The notes beneath the pieces were generated by a model. That model made no database searches. It was not told where the DNA came from and was given only the letters and a program-made list of their open reading frames with translations. DNA of 64,000 nt from Rhizobium sp. G21. GTDB lineage: Bacteria > Pseudomonadota > Alphaproteobacteria > Rhizobiales > Rhizobiaceae. This document shows, piece after piece, positions 18,774-29,349 of this stretch. Numbering within the stretch: the first letter of the stretch is position 1; each line of letters starts with the position of its first letter. Made by a program: the position numbers and the translations under genes. The DNA lies in the NCBI RefSeq assembly GCF_014158035.1, contig NZ_JACFXW010000001.1, forward strand, positions 3,946,001-4,010,000. Direction: 5' to 3'.

Positions 18774-18949
18774 AAAGCGCACTGAAAAAGGGCGACAGAC
18801 AGCCCGCTTCAAGACTGGTGCAGACCGGCGGGATCAGCCTTCCGGTCTGGGCGCAAAAGCGAGACAGGACCTCTCTTTCGCGTTCAAAATCAAGTGGATG
18901 ACGGTTTCGCCCAGCGAGGCTCGTTTTCTGGAAGCGGAAGTATTGCGTC

Positions 18950-19387
18950 ATGAGCCGGTTCCTTTCCAATGCGACGAACAAGGTCGACGCCAAGGGGCGG
19001 GTCTCGGTGCCATCCTCTTTCCGCGCCGTGCTTGCCGCGCAGGGGGTCGAGGAGCTGTACGGCTTTCAGGATTTCCACTATCCGGCGATCAATGTCGGGG
19101 GACCCGACCTGCTGGCGCGTCTGGAAAGACGGCTGCAGGACATGGATCCCTTTGCGCCGGAAGCAAACCGGATGTCGCTGCTCATTCATGGCGGCGGCGT
19201 TCACATGAAGCTCGACACGGAGGGTCGCCTGATGGTCACGGATTTTATCCGGGGCTATACGGGGATCGAAAACGAGGCGACGTTCGTCGGTCGGGCGGAT
19301 TTCTTTCAGCTGTGGCGGCCGGACCAGTTCCTGGTCGCGCAGAATGCGGCGAGACTGGAGTTGCGGGGCGAAAGCCGCGGCTCCTGA
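18950..19387 (+). CDS. mraZ: Transcriptional regulator MraZ
   Basis: 145 residues with two SpoVT/AbrB-like repeats: the first around [16 protein letters not shown] (10-25), the second around [15 protein letters not shown] (about 87-101). MraZ forms a ring-shaped oligomer that binds TGGG repeats and represses its own operon. It is the first gene of the dcw cluster, and its operator is visible at 18739-18773. Its TGA overlaps an alternative ATG of rsmH. Confidence 0.97.
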   Translation: MSRFLSNATNKVDAKGRVSVPSSFRAVLAAQGVEELYGFQDFHYPAINVGGPDLLARLERRLQDMDPFAPEANRMSLLIHGGGVHMKLDTEGRLMVTDFIRGYTGIENEATFVGRADFFQLWRPDQFLVAQNAARLELRGESRGS

Positions 19388-19407
19388 TGGTGCGGGGTGA
19401 CAGGACG

Positions 19408-20430
19408 ATGACGGATCATGGCAACGGAGCGGACGATGCCATTGGCGGACCGATGCGTCATATCCCGGTCATGTTGTCCGAGGTGCTCGCGCATCTCGGG
19501 GCGGAGCAAGACCGCACCATTCTCGACGGCACTTTCGGCGCCGGCGGCTACAGCCGGGCCATTCTGGAGACGGGCGCGACGGTGATCGCGCTCGATCGCG
19601 ATCCCGCGGCGATCGCGGGCGGGCAGGGACTTCTTGGCGAGTTCCCCGATCGTTTCAGTCTGCATCACACCAATTTCGGCAAGCTCGACGACTTCGCCCC
19701 GGAAGAGGGGCTGGATGGCGTCGTGCTCGATATCGGCGTCTCCTCGATGCAGATCGACGAGGCCGATCGCGGCTTTTCCTTCCAGAGGAACGGGCCGCTC
19801 GACATGCGCATGTCGGGCGAGGGCGTCAGCGCCGCCGACGTCGTCAATCGCGCCAAGGTCAACGACCTCATCCGCATCTTCTCCTTTTTGGGCGAGGAGC
19901 GCCAGGCGAGCCGCATTGCCCACGCCATCGACAAGAAGCGGCTGGACAAGCCGTTCGAGACCACGCGCGATCTCGCCGGCCTGATCGAAATCGTCACGCC
20001 GCGCAAGATGACCGACAAGATCCATCCGGCCACCCGCGTCTTCCAGGCGCTGCGCGTCTTCGTCAACAACGAGCTCGGCGAACTGGCTGCGGCGCTTTTC
20101 GCCGCCGAGCGGGCGCTGAAGCCCGGCGGTCGGCTGGTCGTCGTCACCTTCCATTCGCTGGAAGACCGCATCGTCAAGCGCTTCTTCGCCGATCGCGCCG
20201 GCAAGGCGTCCGGCTCGCGTCATCTGCCGGAGATCGCGGCGGCGCCGGTGATCTTCAAGCCGGAGCCGAAGCAGGCGGTGCAGGCGACAGAGGCGGAGGC
20301 GGAGGTCAATCCGCGCGCCCGCTCCGCCAAGCTGCGCTGCGGCGTCCGCACCGAGGCCAAGGCCGGCAAGGCCGATACTTCGATCTTCGACCTGCCGCAA
20401 CTCGCCGACATCGAACGACTGAGAGGCTGA
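19408..20430 (+). CDS. rsmH: 16S rRNA (cytosine(1402)-N(4))-methyltransferase RsmH
   Basis: 340 residues. [13 protein letters not shown] opens the MraW family domain; the SAM site is [15 protein letters not shown], then [11 protein letters not shown] and the family signature [20 protein letters not shown]. It methylates N4 of C1402 in 16S rRNA, in the decoding centre. ATG 19408 is chosen; an in-frame ATG at 19387 overlaps the mraZ stop and would add seven residues. ftsL follows one base after its stop. Confidence 0.97.
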   Translation: MTDHGNGADDAIGGPMRHIPVMLSEVLAHLGAEQDRTILDGTFGAGGYSRAILETGATVIALDRDPAAIAGGQGLLGEFPDRFSLHHTNFGKLDDFAPEEGLDGVVLDIGVSSMQIDEADRGFSFQRNGPLDMRMSGEGVSAADVVNRAKVNDLIRIFSFLGEERQASRIAHAIDKKRLDKPFETTRDLAGLIEIVTPRKMTDKIHPATRVFQALRVFVNNELGELAAALFAAERALKPGGRLVVVTFHSLEDRIVKRFFADRAGKASGSRHLPEIAAAPVIFKPEPKQAVQATEAEAEVNPRARSAKLRCGVRTEAKAGKADTSIFDLPQLADIERLRG

Positions 20431-20431
20431 C

Positions 20432-20839
20432 ATGCTGCGCACGCTGGACATTCTGTTGATCGTGATCATGACGGCGGTGGCGACCATCACCTATACGATC
20501 AAGCATCGCGCCGAAGAAAAGCTCTCCGAAGTGCGCAAGCTCGAAGCCAATATCCGGCTGGAGAAAGATACGATCGACCTGCTGCGCGCCGACTGGGCGC
20601 TGCTGACCCAGCCCGCGCGGCTGGAGCGGCTGATTGCGCTCTATCAGGACGAGCTGAAGCTGCAGCCGACCGACACGACGCAGATGGTGCAGCCGGTGGA
20701 ACTGCCGATGCTGAAGTCCGAGCTGCCGGCGGTCGAAGAGGCCGACGCCAAGGACGGCAAGAAGAAGACCGGCGACAAAGCGGCCTCGGCCGACAAGCCA
20801 AAGACGGATGACATCAAAACAGGATCGGTGGCGCGCTAA
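20432..20839 (+). CDS. ftsL: Cell division protein FtsL
   Basis: 135 residues. One N-terminal membrane helix (LDILLIVIMTAVATITYTI, about 5-23) is followed by a periplasmic coiled coil (KLSEVRKLEANIRLEKDTIDLL) and a Lys/Asp-rich tail. FtsL joins FtsB and FtsQ in the divisome and activates FtsW-FtsI. Position between rsmH and ftsI supports the name, since FtsL sequence is weakly conserved. Its final base overlaps the start of ftsI. Confidence 0.92.
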   Translation: MLRTLDILLIVIMTAVATITYTIKHRAEEKLSEVRKLEANIRLEKDTIDLLRADWALLTQPARLERLIALYQDELKLQPTDTTQMVQPVELPMLKSELPAVEEADAKDGKKKTGDKAASADKPKTDDIKTGSVAR

Positions 20840-22593
20840 TGTCCTTCCTTTCCCGCATCATGGTATTGAAGAGCAAGGCGCATTTCAGCGCCGGCCCGCG
20901 TGGATTCGAGGCCGAGAACGGCCAGATCTTCCAGGGTGTGCGAAAAACGTCCGGTCAGCAGGCGAGAAGCCGGATCGCCATCATGATCGGCGCCTTCACG
21001 CTGGTCTACGCCGTGATCGGCGGACGTCTGGTCTATTACGGCATGACGCCGCCGGAGATGGTGTCTTCCATCCGACCGGCCGACAATCAGGTCGCCTCGC
21101 GACCGGACATTCTCGACCGCAACGGCGAAATTCTCGCCACCGACGTCCGCACCGTGTCGCTGTTCGCCGAGCCGCACAAGATCGTCGACCCCGACGAGGC
21201 GGTGGAGCTCCTTTCGACCGTTCTGCCCAATCTCGACCGCAAGGCGATCTACAAGAAGCTGACCGCGAGTTCGCGCTTCCAATGGCTCCAGCGGCAGTTG
21301 ACGCCCAAGCAGCAGAGCGAAATCCTGTCGCTCGGCATTCCCGGCGTCGGTTTCCGTCCAGCCAAGCGCCGTTTCTATCCGGCCGGCGACGCGGCCTCTC
21401 ACGTTGTCGGTTACGTCAACATCGACAATCGCGGCGTCGCGGGCATGGAGAAATATCTCGACAACCAGGGCCTCGCCGATCTCGCCGCCATCGGCATGAC
21501 CAGCACGTCGGAGCTGGAGCCGGTCAAGCTGTCGATCGATCTGCGCGTGCAGAACATCGTCCATGACGAAATCAAACGCGGCCTCGCCGATTTCGACGCC
21601 ATCGGCGCCGGCGCGGTGGTGCTCGACGTCAACACCGGCGAAGTGCTGGGCATGGCGTCCGTGCCCGATTTCGATCCCAACAATCCCGGCGAGACCATCG
21701 ATCTCAAGACCAAGAGCGGCATGAACCGCATGTCTGGCGGCGTGTTCGAAATGGGCTCGACCTTCAAGGCCTTCACCACGGCCATGGCGCTCGATTCCGG
21801 CAAAGTGTCGATGAACGATACCTTCGACGCCCGCAAGCCGCTCTATATCGGCGGCTTCACCATTCACGATTTCCACGCCACTCGCCGCATCCTGTCGGTG
21901 CGCGACGTCTTCATCCATTCCTCCAACATCGGTTCGGCTCGCATGGCCGACGCCGTGGGCGTGGAGGGGCATCGGGAATTCATGACGCGGCTCGGACTGC
22001 TCACCCGCATGGACACCGAATTGCCCGAAGTGGCGGCCCCGTCGCAACCGAAAACCTGGAAGAAAATCACCTCGATGACCGTGGCCTTCGGTCATGGCGT
22101 TTCGACGACGCCGCTGCAGACGGCGGTGGCCGGCGCCGCGTTGATGAATGGCGGCAAGCTGCTGCCGCCGACCTTCCTGCTGCGCGACCAGGAAAGGGCC
22201 AACGAGATCGCCAAGGTCGTGGTCAACGAGCGCACGGTGGAAAACATGCGCTACCTGTTCCGCGCCAATGTTCTCGACGGTTCGGGCAGCCGCGCCAACA
22301 TCGCCGGCTTCCATGTCGGCGGCAAGACGGGCACCGCCGAAAAGGTGGTCAATGGTCGTTACGCGAACAATGTGCGCTTCAACGCTTTTCTCTCCGCTTT
22401 TCCGGTCGAAAACCCGAAATATGTGGTGCTGACCATCGTCGACGAACCAAAGAAGGCGTTCAAGGGCTGCGGCGTCACCGCCGGTTGCAATGCCGGCGTG
22501 CTGGCCGGCAACATCATCCGCCGGGGGGGGGCGCTGCTCGGCGTGAAGGCGAAATTCGGCCCCGACGGAAATGCCTTGCTTGTGTCTTATTGA
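20839..22593 (+). CDS. ftsI: Peptidoglycan D,D-transpeptidase FtsI (PBP3)
   Basis: 584 residues. A short cytoplasmic part, a membrane helix at about 46-66, the PBP dimerisation domain, and a transpeptidase domain with Ser307 in STFK, SSN at 361-363 and KTG at 496-498. It cross-links septal peptidoglycan. Nine G residues in a row at 22523-22531 encode RRGGALLG, where relatives usually have a Pro in an APxLG stretch, so a compensated or silent indel here is possible. The frame itself remains open to LLVSY. Confidence 0.97.
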   Translation: MSFLSRIMVLKSKAHFSAGPRGFEAENGQIFQGVRKTSGQQARSRIAIMIGAFTLVYAVIGGRLVYYGMTPPEMVSSIRPADNQVASRPDILDRNGEILATDVRTVSLFAEPHKIVDPDEAVELLSTVLPNLDRKAIYKKLTASSRFQWLQRQLTPKQQSEILSLGIPGVGFRPAKRRFYPAGDAASHVVGYVNIDNRGVAGMEKYLDNQGLADLAAIGMTSTSELEPVKLSIDLRVQNIVHDEIKRGLADFDAIGAGAVVLDVNTGEVLGMASVPDFDPNNPGETIDLKTKSGMNRMSGGVFEMGSTFKAFTTAMALDSGKVSMNDTFDARKPLYIGGFTIHDFHATRRILSVRDVFIHSSNIGSARMADAVGVEGHREFMTRLGLLTRMDTELPEVAAPSQPKTWKKITSMTVAFGHGVSTTPLQTAVAGAALMNGGKLLPPTFLLRDQERANEIAKVVVNERTVENMRYLFRANVLDGSGSRANIAGFHVGGKTGTAEKVVNGRYANNVRFNAFLSAFPVENPKYVVLTIVDEPKKAFKGCGVTAGCNAGVLAGNIIRRGGALLGVKAKFGPDGNALLVSY

Positions 22594-22647
22594 GCGGCAT
22601 AAACGGACCCACGGAATCGTTTCGATAGAGAAAAGCGAGGGGGCGAC

Positions 22648-24093
22648 ATGAAACTCGGGGATGTGCTTTGCGGCGCGGGCGTGCGCGTCGATGGCGCGGC
22701 GGCTCAAATCGACGTTACCGGCGTGACCTCCGATAGCCGTCAGGTGAAGCCGGGCGACCTGTTCGTCGCGCTTTCCGGCGTCAAGACCGACGGCGGCAAG
22801 TTTATCAGTGACGCGGAAGGCAAGGGCGCCGCCGCCGTTCTCGTGCAATCGGGGGCGCCGGCCATGTCCGCGCTGCCGGTGATCGCGTCGGACGATCCGC
22901 GCCGCGCGCTGGCACTGGCCGCCGCAGCTCTCCATCCCGGCCAGCCCGAGACGATGGTTGCCGTCACCGGCACCGCCGGCAAAACCTCGGTCGCCTCCTT
23001 CACCCGCCAGATATGGGCGCATGCCGGCCTCGCCGCCGCGCAGATCGGCACCACCGGCGTCATCGCGCCGGGCCGCATCGACGAGGGCTCGCTGACCACG
23101 CCCGACCCGGTGACGCTGCAAAAGCTGCTGGCGGAACTGAAGAGCGAAGGCGTCACGCATGCCGCGATGGAAGCCTCCAGCCACGGCCTCGACCAGCGTC
23201 GCCTCGACGGCGTCAAGCTGTCCGCCGCCGCCTTCACCAATCTCGGCCGCGACCATCTCGATTATCATCCGACGATGGAAGACTATTTCGCCTGCAAGAT
23301 GCGCCTTTTCGACACGCTGATGGCCAAAGGCGCGCCAGCGGTGATTTTCTCCGACGATGAATGGTCGGACAAAGCGGCGTCTGCGGCGCGCAAGGCGGGG
23401 CTCGACGTGCGCAAGGTCGGCCGTTTCGGTGATTATCTCGTGCTGAAGCGGGTCGAGCATTATCGCGACAAGCAGGTCGCCGAGATCCATTTCGGCGATG
23501 ACATCTATGAGATTCATCTGCCGCTGGCCGGCGATTTCCAGATCGCCAATGCGCTGGTGTCGCTCGGTCTGGCGCTGTCGACCGGCGCGGACCAGGAAAA
23601 AGCCTTCGACGCGCTCGATCACCTCAAGGGCGCGCCCGGCCGGCTGGAACTGGTCGGCAAGACCCCTGAAGGCGCCCTCTGCTATGTCGATTACGCCCAC
23701 AAGCCGGATGCGCTGACCAATGTGCTGACCTCGGTGCGGCCCTTCACCACCGGCCGGATCGTCACCGTGGTCGGCTGTGGCGGCGATCGCGACAAGGGCA
23801 AGCGTCCGATCATGGGCGAGGTGGCCACACGGCTCTCCGACGTTGTGATCGTCACCGACGACAATCCGCGCAGCGAAGACCCGGCGACCATCCGCGCCGA
23901 GATCATGGCTGCTGCTCCCGGCGCCGTCGAGATCGGCGATCGGCATGAGGCGATCCGCCACGCGGTGTCGCTGCTGGCGGCGGGCGATACGCTGATCGTC
24001 GCCGGCAAGGGGCATGAGGAGGGGCAGAAGATCGGCGATGTCGTGCTGCCTTTTTCCGACCACGAGGAAATCCGCAACGCGCTCAAAGGATGA
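22648..24093 (+). CDS. murE: UDP-MurNAc-L-Ala-D-Glu:meso-diaminopimelate ligase MurE
   Basis: 481 residues of the Mur ligase family. N-terminal UDP-binding part ([17 protein letters not shown]), ATP loop TGTAGKTS at 107-114, and DNPRSEDP near 405, the motif that selects meso-diaminopimelate rather than lysine. It adds the third residue of the stem peptide in the cytoplasm. A 54-base gap separates it from ftsI, and murF begins three bases after its stop. Confidence 0.97.
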   Translation: MKLGDVLCGAGVRVDGAAAQIDVTGVTSDSRQVKPGDLFVALSGVKTDGGKFISDAEGKGAAAVLVQSGAPAMSALPVIASDDPRRALALAAAALHPGQPETMVAVTGTAGKTSVASFTRQIWAHAGLAAAQIGTTGVIAPGRIDEGSLTTPDPVTLQKLLAELKSEGVTHAAMEASSHGLDQRRLDGVKLSAAAFTNLGRDHLDYHPTMEDYFACKMRLFDTLMAKGAPAVIFSDDEWSDKAASAARKAGLDVRKVGRFGDYLVLKRVEHYRDKQVAEIHFGDDIYEIHLPLAGDFQIANALVSLGLALSTGADQEKAFDALDHLKGAPGRLELVGKTPEGALCYVDYAHKPDALTNVLTSVRPFTTGRIVTVVGCGGDRDKGKRPIMGEVATRLSDVVIVTDDNPRSEDPATIRAEIMAAAPGAVEIGDRHEAIRHAVSLLAAGDTLIVAGKGHEEGQKIGDVVLPFSDHEEIRNALKG

Positions 24094-24096
24094 TCC

Positions 24097-25518
24097 ATGG
24101 CCTATCTCTGGACCAGCGAAGACCTGATCGCCGCCACCAATGGCCGCCCGCGCGGGACATTGCCCGCCGGGATCACCGGCATTTCGATCGACAGCCGCGC
24201 CATCAAGTCTGGCGAAGCCTTCTTCGCGATCAAGGGCGACCGCGTCGACGGGCATGATTACGCGAATATCGCCGCCGCCCACGGCGCGGCGCTGCTCGTC
24301 GTCAGCGAAGCCAAGCTGCCGGCGCTGGGCGCGATCCATGCGCCGATGCTGGTCGTGCCGGATGTGCTCGAGGCGATGGAGAAGCTCGGCCGCGCCGCTC
24401 GCGACAGGTCGGCGGCCCGCATCATCGCGGTGACGGGTTCGGTCGGCAAGACGACGACCAAGGAAATGCTGCGCCAGGTGCTGAGCGCGGCGGGCAAGGT
24501 GCATTACTCGCCGGCTTCCTTCAATAATCACTGGGGCGTGCCGCTGACCCTCGCCCGGATGCCGGCCGACACCGACTACGGCGTGTTCGAGATCGGCATG
24601 AACCATCCCGACGAGATTCGGCCCCTGGTGAAGATGGTGCGTCCGCACGTGGCGATCATCACCACGATCGCCGCCGCCCATCTCGGCAATTTCTCCGGCC
24701 TGGACGAAATCGCCCGCGCCAAGGCGGAAATCTTCGAAGGGGTTGCCGAAAATGGCGCAGCGCTGATCAACCGCGACATCGACCAGTTCGAACTGCTCGA
24801 CCAACTGGCGGCCGAGGCGCGAGTGGCGCACACCTATTCCTTCGGCGCGCATGCCAAGGCGGATTTCCGGCTGGTGGATTATCAGCAGGAAGATCTGCAT
24901 GGGGTGTTCTGGGCCATCGTCGCCGGCCGCACCATCGAGGTGGCGCTCCAGGCGCCGGGTCGGCACATCGCCGAAAACGCCCTCGCCGTATTGGCGGCTT
25001 CCTATCTCGCCGGCGCGGATCTCGACACGGTCGTCTCCGCCTTCACCAGTGTCGCCGCCGGCAAGGGCCGCGGCGCGCGCAGCCGGCTGACGCTGCCGGG
25101 CGGGGCCTTCACGCTGATCGACGAAAGCTACAACGCCAACCCGGCCTCGATGCGCGCGGCGCTCGCCCTGCTCGGGGCTGCGCGGCCCGAAGCGGGCGGT
25201 CGCCGCATCGCCGTACTCGGCGACATGCTGGAAATGGGGGATTATTCCCCGCAGGTGCATGCCGATCTCGCCCAACCCATTGGTGCGGAGCCGATCGATG
25301 CGATATGGCTCGCCGGTCCCGACATGGCCTATTTGCGCGACGCCCTTGGCGACAGCCGCGAGGTGCTTTATTGGCCGACCGTGGATGAGATGAAGGCCTT
25401 TGTGGTCGAAAACGTCATGCCGGGCGACGTGGTGATGATCAAGTCGTCGAACGGCTCGGGATGCGGGCGGATCGTCGCCGCGCTGATGGAACAATATCCG
25501 GCCGCTGCGTCGGCTTAA
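24097..25518 (+). CDS. murF: UDP-MurNAc-tripeptide:D-Ala-D-Ala ligase MurF
   Basis: 473 residues with the three Mur ligase domains: [17 protein letters not shown], the ATP loop [13 protein letters not shown] at about 112-124, [11 protein letters not shown], and the C-terminal [15 protein letters not shown] and [10 protein letters not shown]. It adds D-Ala-D-Ala to complete the UDP-MurNAc-pentapeptide. It is closely packed between murE and mraY. Confidence 0.97.
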   Translation: MAYLWTSEDLIAATNGRPRGTLPAGITGISIDSRAIKSGEAFFAIKGDRVDGHDYANIAAAHGAALLVVSEAKLPALGAIHAPMLVVPDVLEAMEKLGRAARDRSAARIIAVTGSVGKTTTKEMLRQVLSAAGKVHYSPASFNNHWGVPLTLARMPADTDYGVFEIGMNHPDEIRPLVKMVRPHVAIITTIAAAHLGNFSGLDEIARAKAEIFEGVAENGAALINRDIDQFELLDQLAAEARVAHTYSFGAHAKADFRLVDYQQEDLHGVFWAIVAGRTIEVALQAPGRHIAENALAVLAASYLAGADLDTVVSAFTSVAAGKGRGARSRLTLPGGAFTLIDESYNANPASMRAALALLGAARPEAGGRRIAVLGDMLEMGDYSPQVHADLAQPIGAEPIDAIWLAGPDMAYLRDALGDSREVLYWPTVDEMKAFVVENVMPGDVVMIKSSNGSGCGRIVAALMEQYPAAASA

Positions 25519-25538
25519 GGACGGAAGGAAAAGCGCGG

Positions 25539-26639
25539 ATGCTGTTGTGGCTGGTGGAGTTCTCGGATCACCTGCAGGTGTTCAACCTGTTTCGGTACAT
25601 CACCTTCAGGGCGGGAGCCGCGCTGTTCACCTCGGCGTTGATCGTGTTCTTCTTCGGACCGAAGATCATCGATTCGTTGCGCGTTCGTCAGGGCAAGGGC
25701 CAGCCGATCCGCGCCGACGGGCCGCAGACCCATTTCAAGAAGGCCGGCACGCCGACCATGGGCGGGCTGATGATCCTGGCCTCGGTCGTCGCTTCGTCGC
25801 TGCTCTGGGCCGATCTCGGCAATGTCTATGTGGTCAGCTGTCTGCTGGTGATGCTCGGCTTCGGCCTGATCGGCTTTTATGACGACTATCTCAAAGTCAC
25901 CAAGCAATCGACCGCCGGATTTTCCGGCCGCATGCGGCTGTTGACGGAATTCGTCATCGCCGGCATCGCCGTCTTCTTCATGATGCTGGCCGCGAAGGCG
26001 GCCGGCCCCAACGGCGTCGACATCGCCTCGGCGATCGCTTTCCCCTTCTTCAAGGATCTCCTGATCGATCTCGGCTGGTTCTTCGTCGTCTTCGGCGCCT
26101 TCGTGATCGTGGCTGCCGGCAATGCGGTCAACTTCACCGACGGTCTCGACGGGCTCGCTATCGTGCCGGTGATGATCGCCTCGGCGTCCTTCGGCGCCAT
26201 CGCCTATCTGGTCGGCAATGCCGTGTTCGCCAATTACCTGCAGGTCAACTTCGTGCCGGGCACGGGTGAATTGACCGTGGTGGTCGCCACCGTCATTGGC
26301 GCGGGCCTCGGCTTTCTCTGGTTCAACGCGCCGCCGGCTGCCATCTTCATGGGCGACACCGGCTCGCTCTCTCTGGGCGGCCTGATCGGCTCGATCGCCG
26401 TCGCGACCAAGCATGAGATCGTCATGGCGATCATCGGCGGCGTCTTCGTCATGGAAACCCTGTCGGTGATCATCCAGGTCGGCAGCTTCAAGCTCACCGG
26501 CAAGCGCGTCTTCCTGATGGCGCCCATTCACCACCATTTCGAAAAGAAAGGCTGGACCGAGAGCCAGGTGGTTATCCGCTTCTGGATCATCTCGGTGATC
26601 CTGGCCCTGGTCGGCCTGTCCACGCTGAAGATCCGCTGA
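25539..26639 (+). CDS. mraY: Phospho-N-acetylmuramoyl-pentapeptide transferase MraY
   Basis: 366 residues, about ten membrane helices. Signatures are [19 protein letters not shown] with the Asp pair, [25 protein letters not shown] and HHHFEKKGW. It transfers phospho-MurNAc-pentapeptide to undecaprenyl phosphate, forming lipid I at the inner membrane. GGAAGGA precedes the ATG at 25539. The start lies 20 bases after the murF stop. Confidence 0.97.
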   Translation: MLLWLVEFSDHLQVFNLFRYITFRAGAALFTSALIVFFFGPKIIDSLRVRQGKGQPIRADGPQTHFKKAGTPTMGGLMILASVVASSLLWADLGNVYVVSCLLVMLGFGLIGFYDDYLKVTKQSTAGFSGRMRLLTEFVIAGIAVFFMMLAAKAAGPNGVDIASAIAFPFFKDLLIDLGWFFVVFGAFVIVAAGNAVNFTDGLDGLAIVPVMIASASFGAIAYLVGNAVFANYLQVNFVPGTGELTVVVATVIGAGLGFLWFNAPPAAIFMGDTGSLSLGGLIGSIAVATKHEIVMAIIGGVFVMETLSVIIQVGSFKLTGKRVFLMAPIHHHFEKKGWTESQVVIRFWIISVILALVGLSTLKIR

Positions 26640-26646
26640 GGGCGTC

Positions 26647-28048
26647 ATGATCCCGGTCACCACATTCAAGAACCGCCGCGTCGCTCTGTTCGGGCTCGGC
26701 GGCTCGGGCCTCGCCACCGCCGAAGCCTTGATCGCAGGCGGCGCCGACGTCACCGCCTGGGACGACAATCCCGACAGCGTCGACAAGGCGCGCAGCCGCG
26801 GCGTCGGCGTCGCCGATCTCCGCCAGGCCGACTGGTCCAAATTCGCGGCCTTCGTGCTGTCGCCTGGGGTGCCGCTCACCCATCCCAAACCGCATTGGAC
26901 GGTCGATCTCGCCCGCGCCGCCGGCGTCGAGATCATCGGCGATGTCGAACTGTTCGTGCGCGAACGCCGGGCGACCGCGCCGGATTGCCCGTTCATCGCC
27001 ATCACCCGGCACCAATGGAAAGTCCACGACCACCGCGTTGATCGCCCATATCCTGCGCGCTTCGGGCCGCGACACGCAGCTCGGCGGCAATATCGGCACG
27101 GCGGTGCTGACGCTCGATCCGCCGGCGAACGACCGGTTCTTCGTGGTCGAATGCTCGTCCTACCAGATCGATCTCGCTCCCACGATCAACCCGACCGCCG
27201 GCATCCTGCTCAACCTGACGCCCGATCATCTCGACCGTCACGGCACGATGCAGCATTACGCCGACGTCAAGGAACGGCTGGTCGCCGGCGCCCGCAACGC
27301 CATCGTCGGCGTCGACGACAGCTATTGCGGCCTGATCGCCGATCGGGTGGAAATGGCGGGCGTGGCCGTCACCCGGATTTCGCGTCGCCAGACGCTGGAG
27401 CATGGGCTCTATGCCGATGGCTCGAAAATCATGATCGCCGACAGCAATGGCGTTCGCGAGATCGCCGATCTCGACGGCATCCAGACGCTGCGCGGCGGAC
27501 ACAACGCCCAGAACGCGGCCGCCGCCATCGGCGCCTGCCTGGCGGTCGGCGTCGGCGAGGACGAGATTCGCGCAGGTCTCCGGTCCTTCCCCGGCCTCAA
27601 GCATCGCATGCAGCCGGTGGCCCGCAAAGGCGGCGTCACTTTCGTCAACGACTCCAAGGCGACGAACGCGGAGGCTGCCGCGCCGGCGCTGTCGAGTTAT
27701 GAAAACATCTTCTGGATCGCCGGCGGCCTGCCCAAGGAGGGCGGCATCGCAGCCCTGAAGCCGTTGTTCCCGCGCGTCGCCAAGGCCTATCTGATCGGAG
27801 AGGCGGCGCCGCAATTCGCCGCTACGCTCGGCAACGACGTCGCCTATGAAATTTCCGGCGCGCTCGAGCGGGCCGTAGCGCACGCCGCCCAGGACGCCGC
27901 GTCCGTCGAAGGCGCGGTGGTGATGCTGTCGCCGGCCTGCGCGAGTTTCGACCAGTTCAAGAATTTCGAGGTGCGCGGCGATCGTTTCGTCACTCTCGTC
28001 TCCGAGCTCGACGGCGTCGAGATGCTGGTGCCGGTCTCCGCCGCCTGA
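26647..28048 (+). CDS. murD: UDP-MurNAc-L-alanine:D-glutamate ligase MurD (frameshifted)
   Basis: About 466 residues after correction. N-terminal nucleotide-binding part ([20 protein letters not shown]), ATP loop [23 protein letters not shown], and the C-terminal [13 protein letters not shown] and GGLPKEGG. It adds D-glutamate to UDP-MurNAc-L-Ala. The ATP loop is split by one extra C in the CCC at 27005-27007: the sequence codes ITR-HQWKV in one frame, and ITGTNGKST if the base is removed. As MurD is essential and no second copy is seen here, a sequence error is the likely cause. Confidence 0.93.
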
Positions 28049-28116
28049 AACCTTCAGCCTCTCGCATGCTTCGGCGCGTAGGCTTGCGGCGGCGGGCTTC
28101 ATGTCCCGCGGCGTGG

Positions 28117-28131
28117 TTAATGGCATATTAA
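28117..28131 (+). promoter_or_regulatory. CtrA-like binding site upstream of ftsW
   Basis: TTAATGGCATATTAA is a TTAA-N7-TTAA site 60 bases before the ftsW start, in the 142-base gap after murD. Internal CtrA control of ftsW is known in Caulobacter; here it is inferred from the site. Confidence 0.55.
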
Positions 28132-28190
28132 GAGATTTGCTTGCATTCTCGCTGGAAAATTCCATCGCGACGGCATGAAGAGGTGATTTG

Positions 28191-29345
28191 ATGGTGAGCA
28201 GAGCTGAACGCGGGCCTTTGGCCGAATGGTTCTGGACGATCGATCGCCTGTTCCTCGCCGTCTTCGTGTTGCTGCTCGGCATCGGCTTCATGCTGTCCTT
28301 CGCGGCCTCTCCCGCGGTCGCAGAACGCATCGGCCTCGACCAGTTCCACTTTGTCGAGCGCCACGGCCTGTTCATGCTGCCGTCGCTGGCGGTGATGTTC
28401 GGGCTGTCCTTCCTCACCCCTCGCCAGGTGCGCCGCGTCGCCATGATCATGCTGATCGGCGCCTTGGTGGCGATGGTGTTGGTGCTGTTCATCGGCATGG
28501 AAGTAAAGGGCTCGCGGCGCTGGATCACCATTTCCTTCCTGTCGATTCAGCCGTCTGAATTCATGAAGCCGGCCTTCGTCGTGGTTTGCGCCTGGCTGTT
28601 CGCGGAAAATCAGAAGCAGCCGGACATTCCCGGCAATCTTCTCGCCATGATGCTGTTCGTGATCGTGGCGGCGCTGCTCGTGGCCGAACCCGACCTCGGC
28701 CAGACCATCCTGACCTCGGCCGTCTGGGGCTCGATGTTCTTCATGGCGGGGATGCCGTGGTTCTGGATCACGCTGATGGCCATCGGCGCGGCGGGAGGGC
28801 TGTTCGTCGCCTATACGGTGCTGCCGCACGCCGCCCAGCGCATCAACCAGTTCCTGACCGGCGAAGGCAACACCTTCCAGGTCGACACCGCTCATGACGC
28901 CATCGTGCGCGGCAGCTGGTTCGGCATGGGCCCGGGCGAGGGCGTGGTCAAGCGCATCCTGCCGGACAGTCATACCGACTTCGTCTTTTCGGTGGCGGCA
29001 GAGGAGTTCGGCGTCGTGTTCTGCATGGCGCTGGTCGCGCTGTATGGTTTCGTGGTCATGCGCGGTCTGACGCATGCCCGCGGCGACCGCAACGATTTCA
29101 CCCGCTTCGCCGTGGCGGGCCTCGTGCTGCAGATCGGTTTTCAGTCGATCATCAATATCGGCGTCAATCTTCAGCTTCTGCCCGCCAAAGGCATGACGCT
29201 GCCGCTGATTTCCTATGGCGGTTCGTCGCAGATTGCCATATGCGTGACCGCCGGTTTCGTTCTCGCCCTGACGCGTCAGCGGCCGGAAAAGCGGGCGCAG
29301 GAGCGCAGCCTCTTCCGCGCTCCGACATTGGCGCCTGCGGAGTAA
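28191..29345 (+). CDS. ftsW: Lipid II polymerase FtsW (SEDS family)
   Basis: 384 residues with about ten membrane helices. SEDS signatures include GSRRWI near 105, [19 protein letters not shown] with the conserved Asp-containing loop, and the C-terminal [10 protein letters not shown]. FtsW is the septal glycosyltransferase that works with FtsI. The ATG at 28191 follows GAAGAGG; the CtrA-like box and AT-rich stretch upstream suggest an internal promoter. Confidence 0.97.
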   Translation: MVSRAERGPLAEWFWTIDRLFLAVFVLLLGIGFMLSFAASPAVAERIGLDQFHFVERHGLFMLPSLAVMFGLSFLTPRQVRRVAMIMLIGALVAMVLVLFIGMEVKGSRRWITISFLSIQPSEFMKPAFVVVCAWLFAENQKQPDIPGNLLAMMLFVIVAALLVAEPDLGQTILTSAVWGSMFFMAGMPWFWITLMAIGAAGGLFVAYTVLPHAAQRINQFLTGEGNTFQVDTAHDAIVRGSWFGMGPGEGVVKRILPDSHTDFVFSVAAEEFGVVFCMALVALYGFVVMRGLTHARGDRNDFTRFAVAGLVLQIGFQSIINIGVNLQLLPAKGMTLPLISYGGSSQIAICVTAGFVLALTRQRPEKRAQERSLFRAPTLAPAE

Positions 29346-29349
29346 GTAT

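Noticed and set aside
20836..25494. A very long open frame on the minus strand opposite ftsI-murE-murF, over 1500 codons
   Set aside because: It is a mirror of high-GC codon use on the coding strand; the + strand genes are complete and recognised, and the antisense translation has no domain character.
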